A stretch of 64,000 nucleotides of DNA from the NCBI RefSeq assembly GCF_039523795.1, contig NZ_BAAAFZ010000011.1:1-64000 (forward strand), in the 5' to 3' direction. Position numbers and translations under genes: made by a program. Source of the DNA: Craurococcus roseus. Its GTDB lineage: Bacteria; Pseudomonadota; Alphaproteobacteria; Acetobacterales; Acetobacteraceae. Shown here piece after piece: positions 35,484-43,216 of the stretch. The notes under the pieces were generated by a model. That model ran no database searches, was not told the origin of the DNA, and worked only from the letters and a program-made list of their open reading frames with translations. The stretch's first letter is position 1, and each line of letters opens with the position of its first letter.

Positions 35484-36251
35484 ATGCTCCGGCGGCTGAT
35501 CCGCCACCCGGCCGCACAGGCGGCGCTGGCTCGGCTGCTCGGCCTCTACCTCTCCGCCGTTTACCGCACCACGCGCTGGACCCTGGTCGGCGAGGAGCAC
35601 ATCCGCGCCGCCTTGCTGCGGCCGGAGGGTGGCGGCCGGGCGCGGGCCGCCATCGCCGCTTTCTGGCACGAAAACCTACCCATGATGCCGATGCTCTGGC
35701 TGTCCGCGCGCCGGCGCCTGCCGGAGATGGCGCCCATGCGCGGCCACGTCCTGGTGTCCCGGCACCGCGACGGCCGCTTCGTCGGCGCCGTGGTGCGCCG
35801 CTTCCGGCTGGAGCTGGTCCACGCCTCCTCCTCGCGCGGCGGGCCCGCCGGCCTGCGGGCCATGCTGCGGGTGCTGGCCGCGGACGACATGGTGGTCATC
35901 ACCCCCGACGGCCCGCGCGGCCCGCGGCGCGTGGCGGCGCCCGGCGTCGCCCAACTCGCGGCCCTGTCCGGATTGCCCGTGCTGCCCTGCGCCGCGCGCA
36001 GCACCCGCCAGCGCGTCCTCGGGAGCTGGGACCGCATGCGCCTGCCCTTGCCCTTCGGCCGCGGCGTGCTCGTCTGCGGCGCGCCGGTCGCCGTGGCGCG
36101 GGGCGGCGAGGCGGCGGCGCTGGTCGCGGCCGCCTTNNNNNNNNNNNNNNNNNNNNNNNNNNNNNNNNNNNNNNNNNNNNNNNNNNNCGCCGCCGCCCTC
36201 ACCGCCGCGTGCGACGCGGCCGACGCCTGGGCCCATGAGGGGGCCCCGTGA
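35484..36251 (+). CDS. DUF374 lysophospholipid acyltransferase-like protein, contains gap
   Basis: About 255 residues of the DUF374 family, PlsC-like acyltransferases typically encoded just before waaA. Visible: FWHENLPMMPMLW (replacing the usual HX4D with H-E-N-L-P-M), LVSRHRDGRFVGAVVRRF, HASSSRGGPAGLRAML and VVITPDGPRGPRR, the family core. A 51-base N run (36137-36187) removes part of the C-terminus but keeps frame (AAALTAACDAADAW, then TGA). Likely role: acylation in lipid A or an inner-membrane phospholipid. Start ATG has no clear ribosome site. Confidence 0.85.
   Translation: MLRRLIRHPAAQAALARLLGLYLSAVYRTTRWTLVGEEHIRAALLRPEGGGRARAAIAAFWHENLPMMPMLWLSARRRLPEMAPMRGHVLVSRHRDGRFVGAVVRRFRLELVHASSSRGGPAGLRAMLRVLAADDMVVITPDGPRGPRRVAAPGVAQLAALSGLPVLPCAARSTRQRVLGSWDRMRLPLPFGRGVLVCGAPVAVARGGEAAALVAAAXXXXXXXXXXXXXXXXXXAAALTAACDAADAWAHEGAP
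36137..36187. other. assembly gap (51 N)
   Basis: Unknown bases within the C-terminal region of the DUF374 acyltransferase gene; frame is kept. The flanking sequence is GC-rich repeats (GCCGCCGCC), a common assembly breakpoint here. Confidence 0.99.
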
Positions 36252-36261
36252 GGGCGGGGCG

Positions 36262-37608
36262 ATGAGCTTCGCCGGTTGGGCATGGCGGTAGGCCGCCGCC
36301 GCCGCGCCGCCGCCGCTCCGCCCTTACCTCCGCTGGCGCGCGGCGCGCGGCAAGGAGGTCGCGCCGCGGCTGGCGGAGCGCCGCGGGGACGGGGCGGCGC
36401 GGCCGCCCGGCCGCCTGCTCTGGCTGCACGCGGCGAGCGTGGGCGAGACGCTTTCGGTGCTGCCGCTCCTGGAGGCGCTGGCGGCGCGGGCGCCGGACCT
36501 CGGCGTGCTGCTGACCACCGGCACCGCCACCTCCGCCGCGCTGCTCGCCCGCCGCTTGCCGCCGGCGCTGGCCGACCGGGTGCAGCACCGCTTCGCGCCG
36601 CTCGACGTGCCCCGCTGGGTGGAGCGCTTCCTGGCCGGCTGGCGGCCGGACGCGGGCGCGCTGGTGGAGTCGGAACTGTGGCCGAACCTGATCCGTGCCG
36701 CCCGCCGCCGCGGGGTGCCGCTGGCCCTGGTCAACGCCCGCTTCTCGGAACGGTCCTCGCGGCGCTGGCGCCGTTGGGCGCCGGGCCTGGCGCGGGAACT
36801 GTTCTCCTCCCTGTCGCCCGTGCTCGCGCAGACGCCGGCCGACGCGGCGCGGCTCGGCGCCGCGGGCGCGCGGCTGGCGCTCTGCCTCGGCAACCTGAAG
36901 GACGCCGCGGCGCCCCTGCCTGCCGACCCGGGCGAATTGGCGCGGCTGCGCGAGGCCGTCGGCGGCCGCCCCGTGTTCCTCGCCGCCAGCACCCACCCGG
37001 GCGAAGAGGCGGTCGTGCTGGACGCGCACCGCCGCGCGGCGGCGTCCGGGCTCGCCGACCTCCTCACCGTGATCGTCCCGCGCCACCCCCACCGCGGCCC
37101 GGCGGTCGCGTCGGAGGCGGCGGCGGGCGGGCTCGCGGTGGCCCGCCGCGCGGCAGGCGGGGCGCCCCCCTCGCCGGGCACGGCGGTCTACGTGGCGGAC
37201 ACGATGGGCGAGCTCGGCCTGTTCTACCGCCTCGCGGGCGCGTGCTTGGTCGGCGGCTCGCTGGTGCCGCACGGCGGGCAGAACCCGATGGAACCGGCCC
37301 GCCTCCGCTGCCCGGTCCTGCTCGGGCCCCACACCGCCAACTTCGCCGAGCCGGTGGCGCGCCTGCTCGCCGCCGGCGGGGCGCTCAGGGTCGAAGGGCC
37401 GGACCCGGCGGGCGCCCTGGCGGCCCTCGCGGCGGGCGTGCTATCGAGGCCGGACCGCGCGCGCGGGATGGCGGACGCCGCCGCCTCGACAGCCGCGGTC
37501 GCGGAGGGCCTGCCCGGCCAAGTGGCGGATGCGTTGCTGCGGTTGCTGCCCCCGCCGCCCCCCGGCGCCGATCGCGGCGCCGTCGGCGCGGCCGCGGCGG
37601 TTCGCTGA
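36262..37608 (+). CDS. waaA: 3-deoxy-D-manno-octulosonic acid transferase (KDO transferase), in-frame TAG near start
   Basis: Transfers KDO from CMP-KDO to lipid A in the inner leaflet. From the natural ATG the frame reads MSFAGWAWR and then TAG (36289-36291), then continues as typical KdtA: AAAAAPPPLRPYLRWRAARG, GRLLWLHAASVGETL (catalytic Glu), LVESELWPNLIRAARRRG, FLAASTHPGEE, PRHPHR and GGSLVPHGGQNPMEPA. After the stop the first possible start is the GTG of SVGE itself (36439), removing the N-terminal membrane anchor. It is either a true nonsense mutation or a base-call error (TAC to TAG). It is followed by lpxK. Confidence 0.8.
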
Positions 37609-37695
37609 CGGACCGGCGCCGGTGCGTTCCGCCCGGCCGCCAACCCAAGGAAACAGGATGACGCCGAGCAGCAAGGTGCGGAGACCGGCCGAGGC

Positions 37696-38688
37696 ATGAT
37701 GCGCGCCCCGGGGTTCTGGCGGGAAAGCGGCGGCGGTTTGCTGCCCCTGCTCCTGACGCCCGCCTCCGCGGTCTATGCCGCCGCCACCGCCCGCCGGATG
37801 CGGCGGTCGGGCTGGCGGGCGCCGGTGCCGGTGATCTGCTGCGGCAACGCCACCGCGGGCGGCTCCGGCAAGACCACGGCGGCGCTCGACATCGGCCAGC
37901 GCCTCGCCAACCGCGGCATCGCGGTGCACTACCTCCTGCGCGGCTACGGCGGGACGCTCAAGGGGCCGCTGCGGGTGGACCCGGCGGTCCACGACAGCAT
38001 GGCGGTCGGCGACGAGGCGCTGCTGCTGGCGGCGGAGCGCCCGGCCTGGATCTCGGCCGACCGCGCCGCCGGCGCCAGGGCCGCCGTGGAAGCGGGGGCG
38101 CAGGCGATCGTCATGGACGACGGCTTGCAGAACCCGACGCTGGAGAAGGACCTGTCGCTGCTGATCGTGGACGGCGGCTACGGCTTTGGGAACGGGCGCA
38201 TCATCCCGGCCGGCCCGTTGCGCGAGCCGGTGAGCGCCGCCGCCGCGCGCAGCCGCGCCGCGGTTCTGATCGGCCCCGACGAGGCGGGCGCCGCGGCCAT
38301 GCTGCCGCCGGGGCTCCCCGTGCTGCGGGCGGCGCTCAAGCCGGGGCCGGAAGCGGAGTTGCTCTCGGGCCAGCCGGTCTTCGCCTTCTGCGGCATCGCC
38401 AACCCGCTCAAATTCTTCGCCACGCTGACCGAGGCGGGCATGGTGCTCGCCGGCCGCGAGGCCTTCGCCGACCACTACCCCTTCGACGACGGCGACATGC
38501 GCGACCTGTTGGCCGAAGCGGAAGCGCTGCGCGCCATCCCGGTGACGACGCGCAAGGACTACGTCCGCATCCCGCCCGCCTTCCGCAGCCGGGTGACGGT
38601 GGTGACGGTCCGCCTGGAATGGTCCGAACCGGCGCAGATCGAAGCCCTGCTCGAGCCGCTCGCCCAAAGGATCCCGGTTCCCGCCTGA
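37696..38688 (+). CDS. lpxK: tetraacyldisaccharide 4'-kinase
   Basis: Phosphorylates the 4' position of the lipid A disaccharide at the inner membrane. 330 residues: an N-terminal membrane-associated region (LLPLLLTPASAVYAAATARR), then the P-loop CCGNATAGGSGKTTAALDIG at about residues 48-67, LLRGYGGTLKGPLRV, VMDDGLQNPTLEKDLSLL (HDDGLQ-type motif) and GFGNGRIIPAGPLREPV. Order DUF374, waaA, lpxK is the normal alphaproteobacterial arrangement. The gap after waaA is 87 bases. Two adjacent ATGs occur; the first was used. Confidence 0.93.
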   Translation: MMRAPGFWRESGGGLLPLLLTPASAVYAAATARRMRRSGWRAPVPVICCGNATAGGSGKTTAALDIGQRLANRGIAVHYLLRGYGGTLKGPLRVDPAVHDSMAVGDEALLLAAERPAWISADRAAGARAAVEAGAQAIVMDDGLQNPTLEKDLSLLIVDGGYGFGNGRIIPAGPLREPVSAAAARSRAAVLIGPDEAGAAAMLPPGLPVLRAALKPGPEAELLSGQPVFAFCGIANPLKFFATLTEAGMVLAGREAFADHYPFDDGDMRDLLAEAEALRAIPVTTRKDYVRIPPAFRSRVTVVTVRLEWSEPAQIEALLEPLAQRIPVPA

Positions 38689-38727
38689 ACGGCCCCGATC
38701 GAGGCCGGCCGAAACGATGTGAGTTCA

Positions 38728-38769
38728 CTATACCGGCCGGACGGTTGACATACCGTCCGGCCGGTATAG
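38728..38769. promoter_or_regulatory. perfect 18-bp palindromic TetR operator with TTGACA element
   Basis: CTATACCGGCCGGACGGT (38728-38745) is perfectly repeated in reverse as ACCGTCCGGCCGGTATAG (38752-38769) around a 6-base centre TGACAT. A consensus -35 TTGACA (38745-38750) bridges the left arm and centre, with TATAGC or TAGCTT 14-16 bases downstream as a possible -10. The ATG of the tetR gene is nine bases past the right arm, so repressor binding here would block the tetR-devBCA promoter. Binding is inferred. Confidence 0.8.
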
Positions 38770-38778
38770 CTTTCCGGC

Positions 38779-39357
38779 ATGGCTCGCGACCACGCTTCCA
38801 CCCCGGCGACCGATGCCCGCACCCGCATCCTCGACGCCGCGGAAGCCATCGTCCGCGCCCGCGGCGTCCCCAACCTCACCTTGGAAGCGGCCGCCCGAGA
38901 GGCCGGCGTGTCCAAGGGCGGGCTGCTCTACCATTTCTCTTCCAAGGAGGCGCTGCTTTCCGCCCTGCTGGGCCGGTTGGCGGAGTTCGTGTCCCAGGAC
39001 TTCACGGAGGCTCTGGAACGCCTGCCGCCCGGCCCGGGCCGCGCCGCGCGCGCCATGCTGGCCTGGGGGCTGGAGGTGTCGGAGGCGGAGGCGAACGAGC
39101 GCTGCGACCGCGCCGCCGCCGTGTTCCTCGCCGCTTTCCACCACGACCCCGCGCTGCTCGACCCGATCCGCGCCGTGGTCGCGCGGTTGAGGGAGGCCGT
39201 GGCGACGGACGGGCTGGCGCCGGGGCACGGCATGGCGGTCATGGCGGCGATGGACGGCCTGTTCATGGCCCGGATCTTCGGCATGTACGAACTCGGGCCG
39301 GACGAGCGCCGCGACATGCACGCCGCGCTCTCCCGCCTGCTGGACCCCGTTCCGTGA
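38779..39357 (+). CDS. TetR-family repressor of the devBCA exporter operon
   Basis: A 192-residue TetR protein: the helix-turn-helix is LTLEAAAREAGVSKGGLLYHFSSKEALL, and the C-terminal domain (PIRAVVARLREAVATDGLAP; FMARIFGMYELGPDERRDM) matches the TetR_C_37/YsiA-like type. Its stop overlaps the GTG start of the membrane-fusion gene by four bases, so it is part of the operon it probably controls through the palindrome directly upstream. Inducer unknown; a hydrophobic compound is likely from the fold. Confidence 0.9.
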   Translation: MARDHASTPATDARTRILDAAEAIVRARGVPNLTLEAAAREAGVSKGGLLYHFSSKEALLSALLGRLAEFVSQDFTEALERLPPGPGRAARAMLAWGLEVSEAEANERCDRAAAVFLAAFHHDPALLDPIRAVVARLREAVATDGLAPGHGMAVMAAMDGLFMARIFGMYELGPDERRDMHAALSRLLDPVP

Positions 39358-40397
39358 CTCGGCGCCGCGGCCTCCTGCTGGTGGCGGCGTTCCTCGCGGC
39401 GCTGGGCGGCGGCGCTTGGTTCTTCCTCCGGGCCGGCCAAGCGCCGCAGGCGACCGCGCCCGCGGCCGCGGCGCCGTCCGAGCCGCCAGGCGTCGGGGCG
39501 CTGGGCCGCGTGGAGCCCGCGTCGCGCATCCGCAAGCTGACGCAGCCCGGCGGCTTCGCCGTCACCCGCGTCGAGCGGCTGCTGGTGGCCGAGGGCGACC
39601 GGGTCGAGGCGGGCCAGCTCCTCGCCGAGCTGGGCGACGCGGCGCAGAAGGATGCGGCGCTGGCGCAGGCCGAGGCGTCCTTGGCGGAGGCGCGCGCCAA
39701 CCTCGCCAAGACGCGCGCCGCCGGCCGCCCTTCCGAGATCGCGGCGCAGCGCGCCCGCATCGAGAGCCTCGCCGCGCAGGAAGCGATCGCCCGCCGCGAA
39801 GCGGAGCGGGCGGAGCGGCTCGTGCCCAGCGGCGCCGGGGCCTTCGCCGCCGCCGACCGCAACCGCGCCGCCGCGGCCGCCCGCGCCGCCGAGCGCGCCG
39901 AAGCGGAGGCGCAGCTCGAAACCCTGTCGCGCCCGCGTCCCGAGGACGTCGCGCTCAGCGAGGCCCAGGTGGCCGCTGCGGAGGCGCAGGTGGCCAGGGC
40001 GAGCGCCGACGCTTCGCTCTCGCGCGTGCGGGCGCCGATCGCGGGCACGGTGCTGCGGGTCTACGCGCGGCCGGGCGACCAGATCGGCAGCGACGGGCTG
40101 CTCGACCTGGCGGACCTGACGCGCCTGGACGTGGTGGCGGACGTGTACGAGACCGACCTGCCGCGGCTGCGCCCCGGCGCGCCGGCCGAGGTGGTCGTGC
40201 CGGGCGAACCCCGCCGCTACGACGCGGAGGTGCGCGAGATCGGCTGGCTGGTGCGCCGCACCGTGCAGGCCGGCACCGACCCCGTGGCGGCGGTGGACGC
40301 GCGCACGGTGGAGGTGCGCCTTTCCTTGTCCGAAGAGGGCCGCGCCGCGCTGGAGCGGCGGACCAACATGCAGGTGCAGGTGGCGATCCGGCCGTGA
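39354..40397 (+). CDS. devB: DevB-type HlyD-family membrane fusion protein
   Basis: A 347-residue periplasmic adaptor with one N-terminal membrane segment (RRGLLLVAAFLAALGGGAW), a lipoyl-like half (GALGRVEPASRIRKL; VERLLVAEGDRVEAGQLLAEL), a long Ala/Glu/Arg coiled coil (about 105-215), then the second half (VRAPIAGTVLRVYARPGDQI) and a beta-barrel domain. The VEP motif fits the DevB subfamily, which in cyanobacteria works with DevC/DevA in glycolipid export; other members export siderophores or macrolides. The GTG start overlaps the tetR stop (GTGA). Confidence 0.88.
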   Translation: MTRRRGLLLVAAFLAALGGGAWFFLRAGQAPQATAPAAAAPSEPPGVGALGRVEPASRIRKLTQPGGFAVTRVERLLVAEGDRVEAGQLLAELGDAAQKDAALAQAEASLAEARANLAKTRAAGRPSEIAAQRARIESLAAQEAIARREAERAERLVPSGAGAFAAADRNRAAAAARAAERAEAEAQLETLSRPRPEDVALSEAQVAAAEAQVARASADASLSRVRAPIAGTVLRVYARPGDQIGSDGLLDLADLTRLDVVADVYETDLPRLRPGAPAEVVVPGEPRRYDAEVREIGWLVRRTVQAGTDPVAAVDARTVEVRLSLSEEGRAALERRTNMQVQVAIRP

Positions 40398-41704
40398 ACG
40401 TCCTCACCAGAACCCCTTCCGCGCCGCCGCCCGACGGCGAACTCCTGCCCTGGGCGCCCGAGCGCACCGGCGGAGCGCCCCCGCAGCCGCCGCCGTCGGG
40501 GCGCGAAGGGCCGGCGCGCCGCACCACTTCCTTCCGGCCGCTCCGCTCCCTGCTGCTGCCGCTCCGGCTCGCGTGGCGGCAGCTCCGGGCGGAGAAGGCG
40601 CGGCTCGCCTCCGCCATCGCCGGCGTGATGTTCGCCTGCGTGCTGGTGTTCATGCAGCTCGGCTTCCGCTCGGCGCTGTTCGACAGCGCCACCGCGCTTC
40701 TGCAATCCATGCGCGCCGACGTGTTCCTGATGCACCCGCTCACCACGGCGAGCTTCAAGCCCGAGACCTTCCCGCGCGCGCGCGCCAGCCAGGCCCTCGC
40801 GCTTCCGGAGGTGCAGGCGGCGGTGCCGGTCTACCTGGCGCAGGCGAGCTGGCGGAACCCGGAGAACGGCGCCCGCCGGGCCGTGCAGCTCATCGGCTTC
40901 GACACGGAGGCGGGGGTGATGGACTTCCCCGGCCTCGCGCCGCTGGTGGACGCGCTGAAGCGTCCCGACGCGGTCGCCTTCGACCGCCGCTCCCGCCCCG
41001 AATTCGGCGACGTGGCGAAGCTGCTCGCCGAGCGCGGGCCGTTCGAGGCGCAGATCGGCAACCGCCTGATGGAGGTGGTGGGGCTGGTGGAGATCGGCCC
41101 CTCCTTCGGCGCCGACGGCAACGTGGTGCTCTCCGAGGTGAACTTCCGCCGCTTGGTCAAGGAGCGGCAGGTCTCGGCCATAGACCTGGCGGCGATCAAG
41201 CTGCGGCCGGGCGCGGACGTGGAGGCGGCGAAGCGGCGCTTGGCGGAGCTGTTGCCGCGCGACGTGATCGTGCTGAGCCAGCCCGAGCTGGTGGCGTGGG
41301 AGCGGCGCTACTGGGAGGAGGCGACGCCGATCGGCTTCATCTTCGCCTTCGGCAGCCTGATGGGCCTCGTGGTCGGCATGGTCATCGTCTACCAGATCTT
41401 GTTCAGCGACATCGCCAGCCACCTGCGCGAGTACGCCACGCTGAAGGCCATGGGCTACTCCAATTGGTACCTGGGCCGGGCGGTGCTGTCGGCGGCGCTG
41501 ATCCTGGCAGTGCTGGGCTTCCTGCCGGGCTTCGGCCTGTCGTTCTTCCTGTACGGCGCGGTCGGCGAAGCCACCTTCCTGCCGCTGAACATGGACCTGG
41601 AGCGAGGGGTCGGGGTGTTCCTGATGATCTTCGCCATGTGCGCGCTCGCGGGCCTCCTGGCGATGCGCAAGCTCCGCGACGCCAACCCCGCGGACATGTT
41701 CTGA
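40394..41704 (+). CDS. devC: DevC-type ABC permease (FtsX/MacB fold)
   Basis: A 436-residue inner-membrane permease. After a Pro-rich cytosolic N-terminus of about 45 residues comes the first helix (ARLASAIAGVMFACVLVFMQ), a periplasmic domain of about 220 residues, then three more helices (FIFAFGSLMGLVVGMVIVYQ; SAALILAVLGFLPGFGLSFF; GVFLMIFAMCALAGLLAMRK). YATLKAMGYSNWYLGRAVL and ANPADMF are DevC family signatures. The GTG start overlaps the devB stop, and its stop overlaps the next ATG (TGATG). Confidence 0.9.
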   Translation: MNVLTRTPSAPPPDGELLPWAPERTGGAPPQPPPSGREGPARRTTSFRPLRSLLLPLRLAWRQLRAEKARLASAIAGVMFACVLVFMQLGFRSALFDSATALLQSMRADVFLMHPLTTASFKPETFPRARASQALALPEVQAAVPVYLAQASWRNPENGARRAVQLIGFDTEAGVMDFPGLAPLVDALKRPDAVAFDRRSRPEFGDVAKLLAERGPFEAQIGNRLMEVVGLVEIGPSFGADGNVVLSEVNFRRLVKERQVSAIDLAAIKLRPGADVEAAKRRLAELLPRDVIVLSQPELVAWERRYWEEATPIGFIFAFGSLMGLVVGMVIVYQILFSDIASHLREYATLKAMGYSNWYLGRAVLSAALILAVLGFLPGFGLSFFLYGAVGEATFLPLNMDLERGVGVFLMIFAMCALAGLLAMRKLRDANPADMF

Positions 41705-42411
41705 TGCGCGGCGGGGCGAACCCGATCGAGCTGCGCGGCGTCGGCTACGCCTACGGCACGGGCGATCTGGCGCGGCCGGTGCTGCGCGACGTGGACCTCA
41801 CGGTCGGGCCGGGCGAGATCGTGCTGCTGACCGGCCCGTCCGGCAGCGGCAAGACGACGCTCCTGACCCTGATCGGCGCCTTGCGCGCGGTGCAGACGGG
41901 CAGCGCGTCGGTGCTCGGGCTGCAATTGGCCGGCGCCACCGAGCGCCAGCGCGTGGAACTGCGGCGGCGCATCGGCTTCATCTTCCAGCAGCACAACCTG
42001 CTCGGCTTCCTGACGGCGCGGCAGAACGTGGCCATGGCGCTCGAACTCGACCCCGCGACGAGCGAGAAGGAACGGATGGCGCGCGCCGGCGCCATGCTGG
42101 AGGCGGTGGGCATCGGCGACCGCGCGGACGCGCCGCCGGCGAAGCTCTCCGGCGGCCAGCGGCAGCGCGTGGCGGTGGCGCGGGCGCTGGTGGGCAGGCC
42201 GGGGCTGATCCTGGCGGACGAGCCCACGGCGGCGCTCGACAAGCAAAGCGGCGGCGAGGTGGTGCGGCTGCTGCGCGACTTGGCGAAGCGGCAGGGAGTG
42301 CCGATCCTGCTCGTCACCCACGACCCGCGCATCCTGGACATCGCCGACCGCGTCGTGTCGATGGAGGACGGGCGGATCACGGCGGCGGAGGCGGGGGCGG
42401 CGGCCGAGTGA
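41704..42411 (+). CDS. devA: DevA-type ABC ATPase
   Basis: A 235-residue ATP-binding subunit for the DevBC exporter, of the MacB/LolD clade. Walker A GPSGSGKTTLL at about residues 44-54, Q-loop FIFQQHNLLGFLT, signature LSGGQRQRVAVARAL, Walker B LILADEPTAALD and H-loop VTHDPRILDIADR, all intact. The ATG overlaps the devC stop by one base. The three subunits plus TetR form a compact operon; nearby lpxK and waaA suggest that an outer-membrane lipid could be the cargo. Confidence 0.92.
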   Translation: MRGGANPIELRGVGYAYGTGDLARPVLRDVDLTVGPGEIVLLTGPSGSGKTTLLTLIGALRAVQTGSASVLGLQLAGATERQRVELRRRIGFIFQQHNLLGFLTARQNVAMALELDPATSEKERMARAGAMLEAVGIGDRADAPPAKLSGGQRQRVAVARALVGRPGLILADEPTAALDKQSGGEVVRLLRDLAKRQGVPILLVTHDPRILDIADRVVSMEDGRITAAEAGAAAE

Positions 42412-42433
42412 CGCCGCACCGGAGCCCGCGCGC

Positions 42434-43129
42434 TCAGCCTGCCGGCGCGATGTCCCGCAGCACGGCGGCGAAGTGGCAGGCGGCGGCCCCGAGCACGAAA
42501 GCGTGCCACGCCGCGTTGTGGAAGGGCAGCCGGTCCGCCAGGTGGAACGCGGTGCCAGCGGTGTAGAGCACCCCGCCCGCCACGAGCAGCGCCAGCGCCC
42601 CCGTCGAAAGGGCGTCGGCGAGCGGGACGATGAGGACCACGCCGCACCAGCCCAGCAGCAGGTAGAGCAGCACGGCCAAGCGTTCGCGGCGCCCCGGCCG
42701 GCCCAGCAGCGCGTGCGCCGCCCCCGCAGCGGCGGCCGTCCACACGCCGGCCAGCAGCGCGCCGCCGGCGGCCCCGCCGACCGCCATGCCGGCGAAAGGG
42801 GTGTAGGTCCCGGCGATCATGGCGAAGATCGCGGCGCGGTCGCACCGCCGGTAGAGCGCCTTGCGACGAGCGCCGGCGGGGGTGAGATTGTAGAGCGCGG
42901 AGCACCCGAGCATCGCCACGAGCCCGGCCGCGTAGGCCAGGAGGCCCAGCGCCCCGAGCGGGTCCGCGGCGGCCGAGGGCAGCGCGGCGGCGGCGAGCAT
43001 GCCGCAGGCGGTCAGCCCGAAAGCGGCGCCGAGCGCGTGGACGGCGGCGTCGGCGATCAGCTCGCCCCGGCTGTAGCGGCGCGGCAAGCCGGCCGAGGCA
43101 TCCCTCCGCGCCGCCTTTGGCGGTGTCAT
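42434..43129 (-). CDS. hemolysin III/TrhA (PAQR-like) membrane protein
   Basis: A 231-residue seven-helix protein of the hemolysin III/TrhA family, which in E. coli is linked to membrane energy homeostasis. Conserved residues: ELIADAAVHALGAAFGL, GCSALYNL, RRCDRAAIFAMIAGTYTPF (the D-H-A-I-y/F motif with Asp retained) and the closing H-A-F-V motif in AWHAFVLGAAACHFAAVL. No clear ribosome site. It is convergent with devA and downstream of the ABC-F gene, from which a hairpin separates it. Confidence 0.9.
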   Translation of the reverse strand: MTPPKAARRDASAGLPRRYSRGELIADAAVHALGAAFGLTACGMLAAAALPSAAADPLGALGLLAYAAGLVAMLGCSALYNLTPAGARRKALYRRCDRAAIFAMIAGTYTPFAGMAVGGAAGGALLAGVWTAAAAGAAHALLGRPGRRERLAVLLYLLLGWCGVVLIVPLADALSTGALALLVAGGVLYTAGTAFHLADRLPFHNAAWHAFVLGAAACHFAAVLRDIAPAG

Positions 43130-43183
43130 CGTCTGCTCGACGCCTCCGAGCGCGAAGCGGCCCCGAGTAACAAGGCGGTTCGA

Positions 43184-43207
43184 GCCCTGGGCGTTTCCGC
43201 CCAGGGC
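43184..43207 (-). terminator. hairpin downstream of the ABC-F gene
   Basis: Perfect ten-pair stem GCCCTGGGCG / CGCCCAGGGC with a TTTC loop, ten bases past the ABC-F stop codon and before the hemolysin III gene on the same strand. No U-tract. Confidence 0.6.
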
Positions 43208-43216
43208 GATCGCGGG

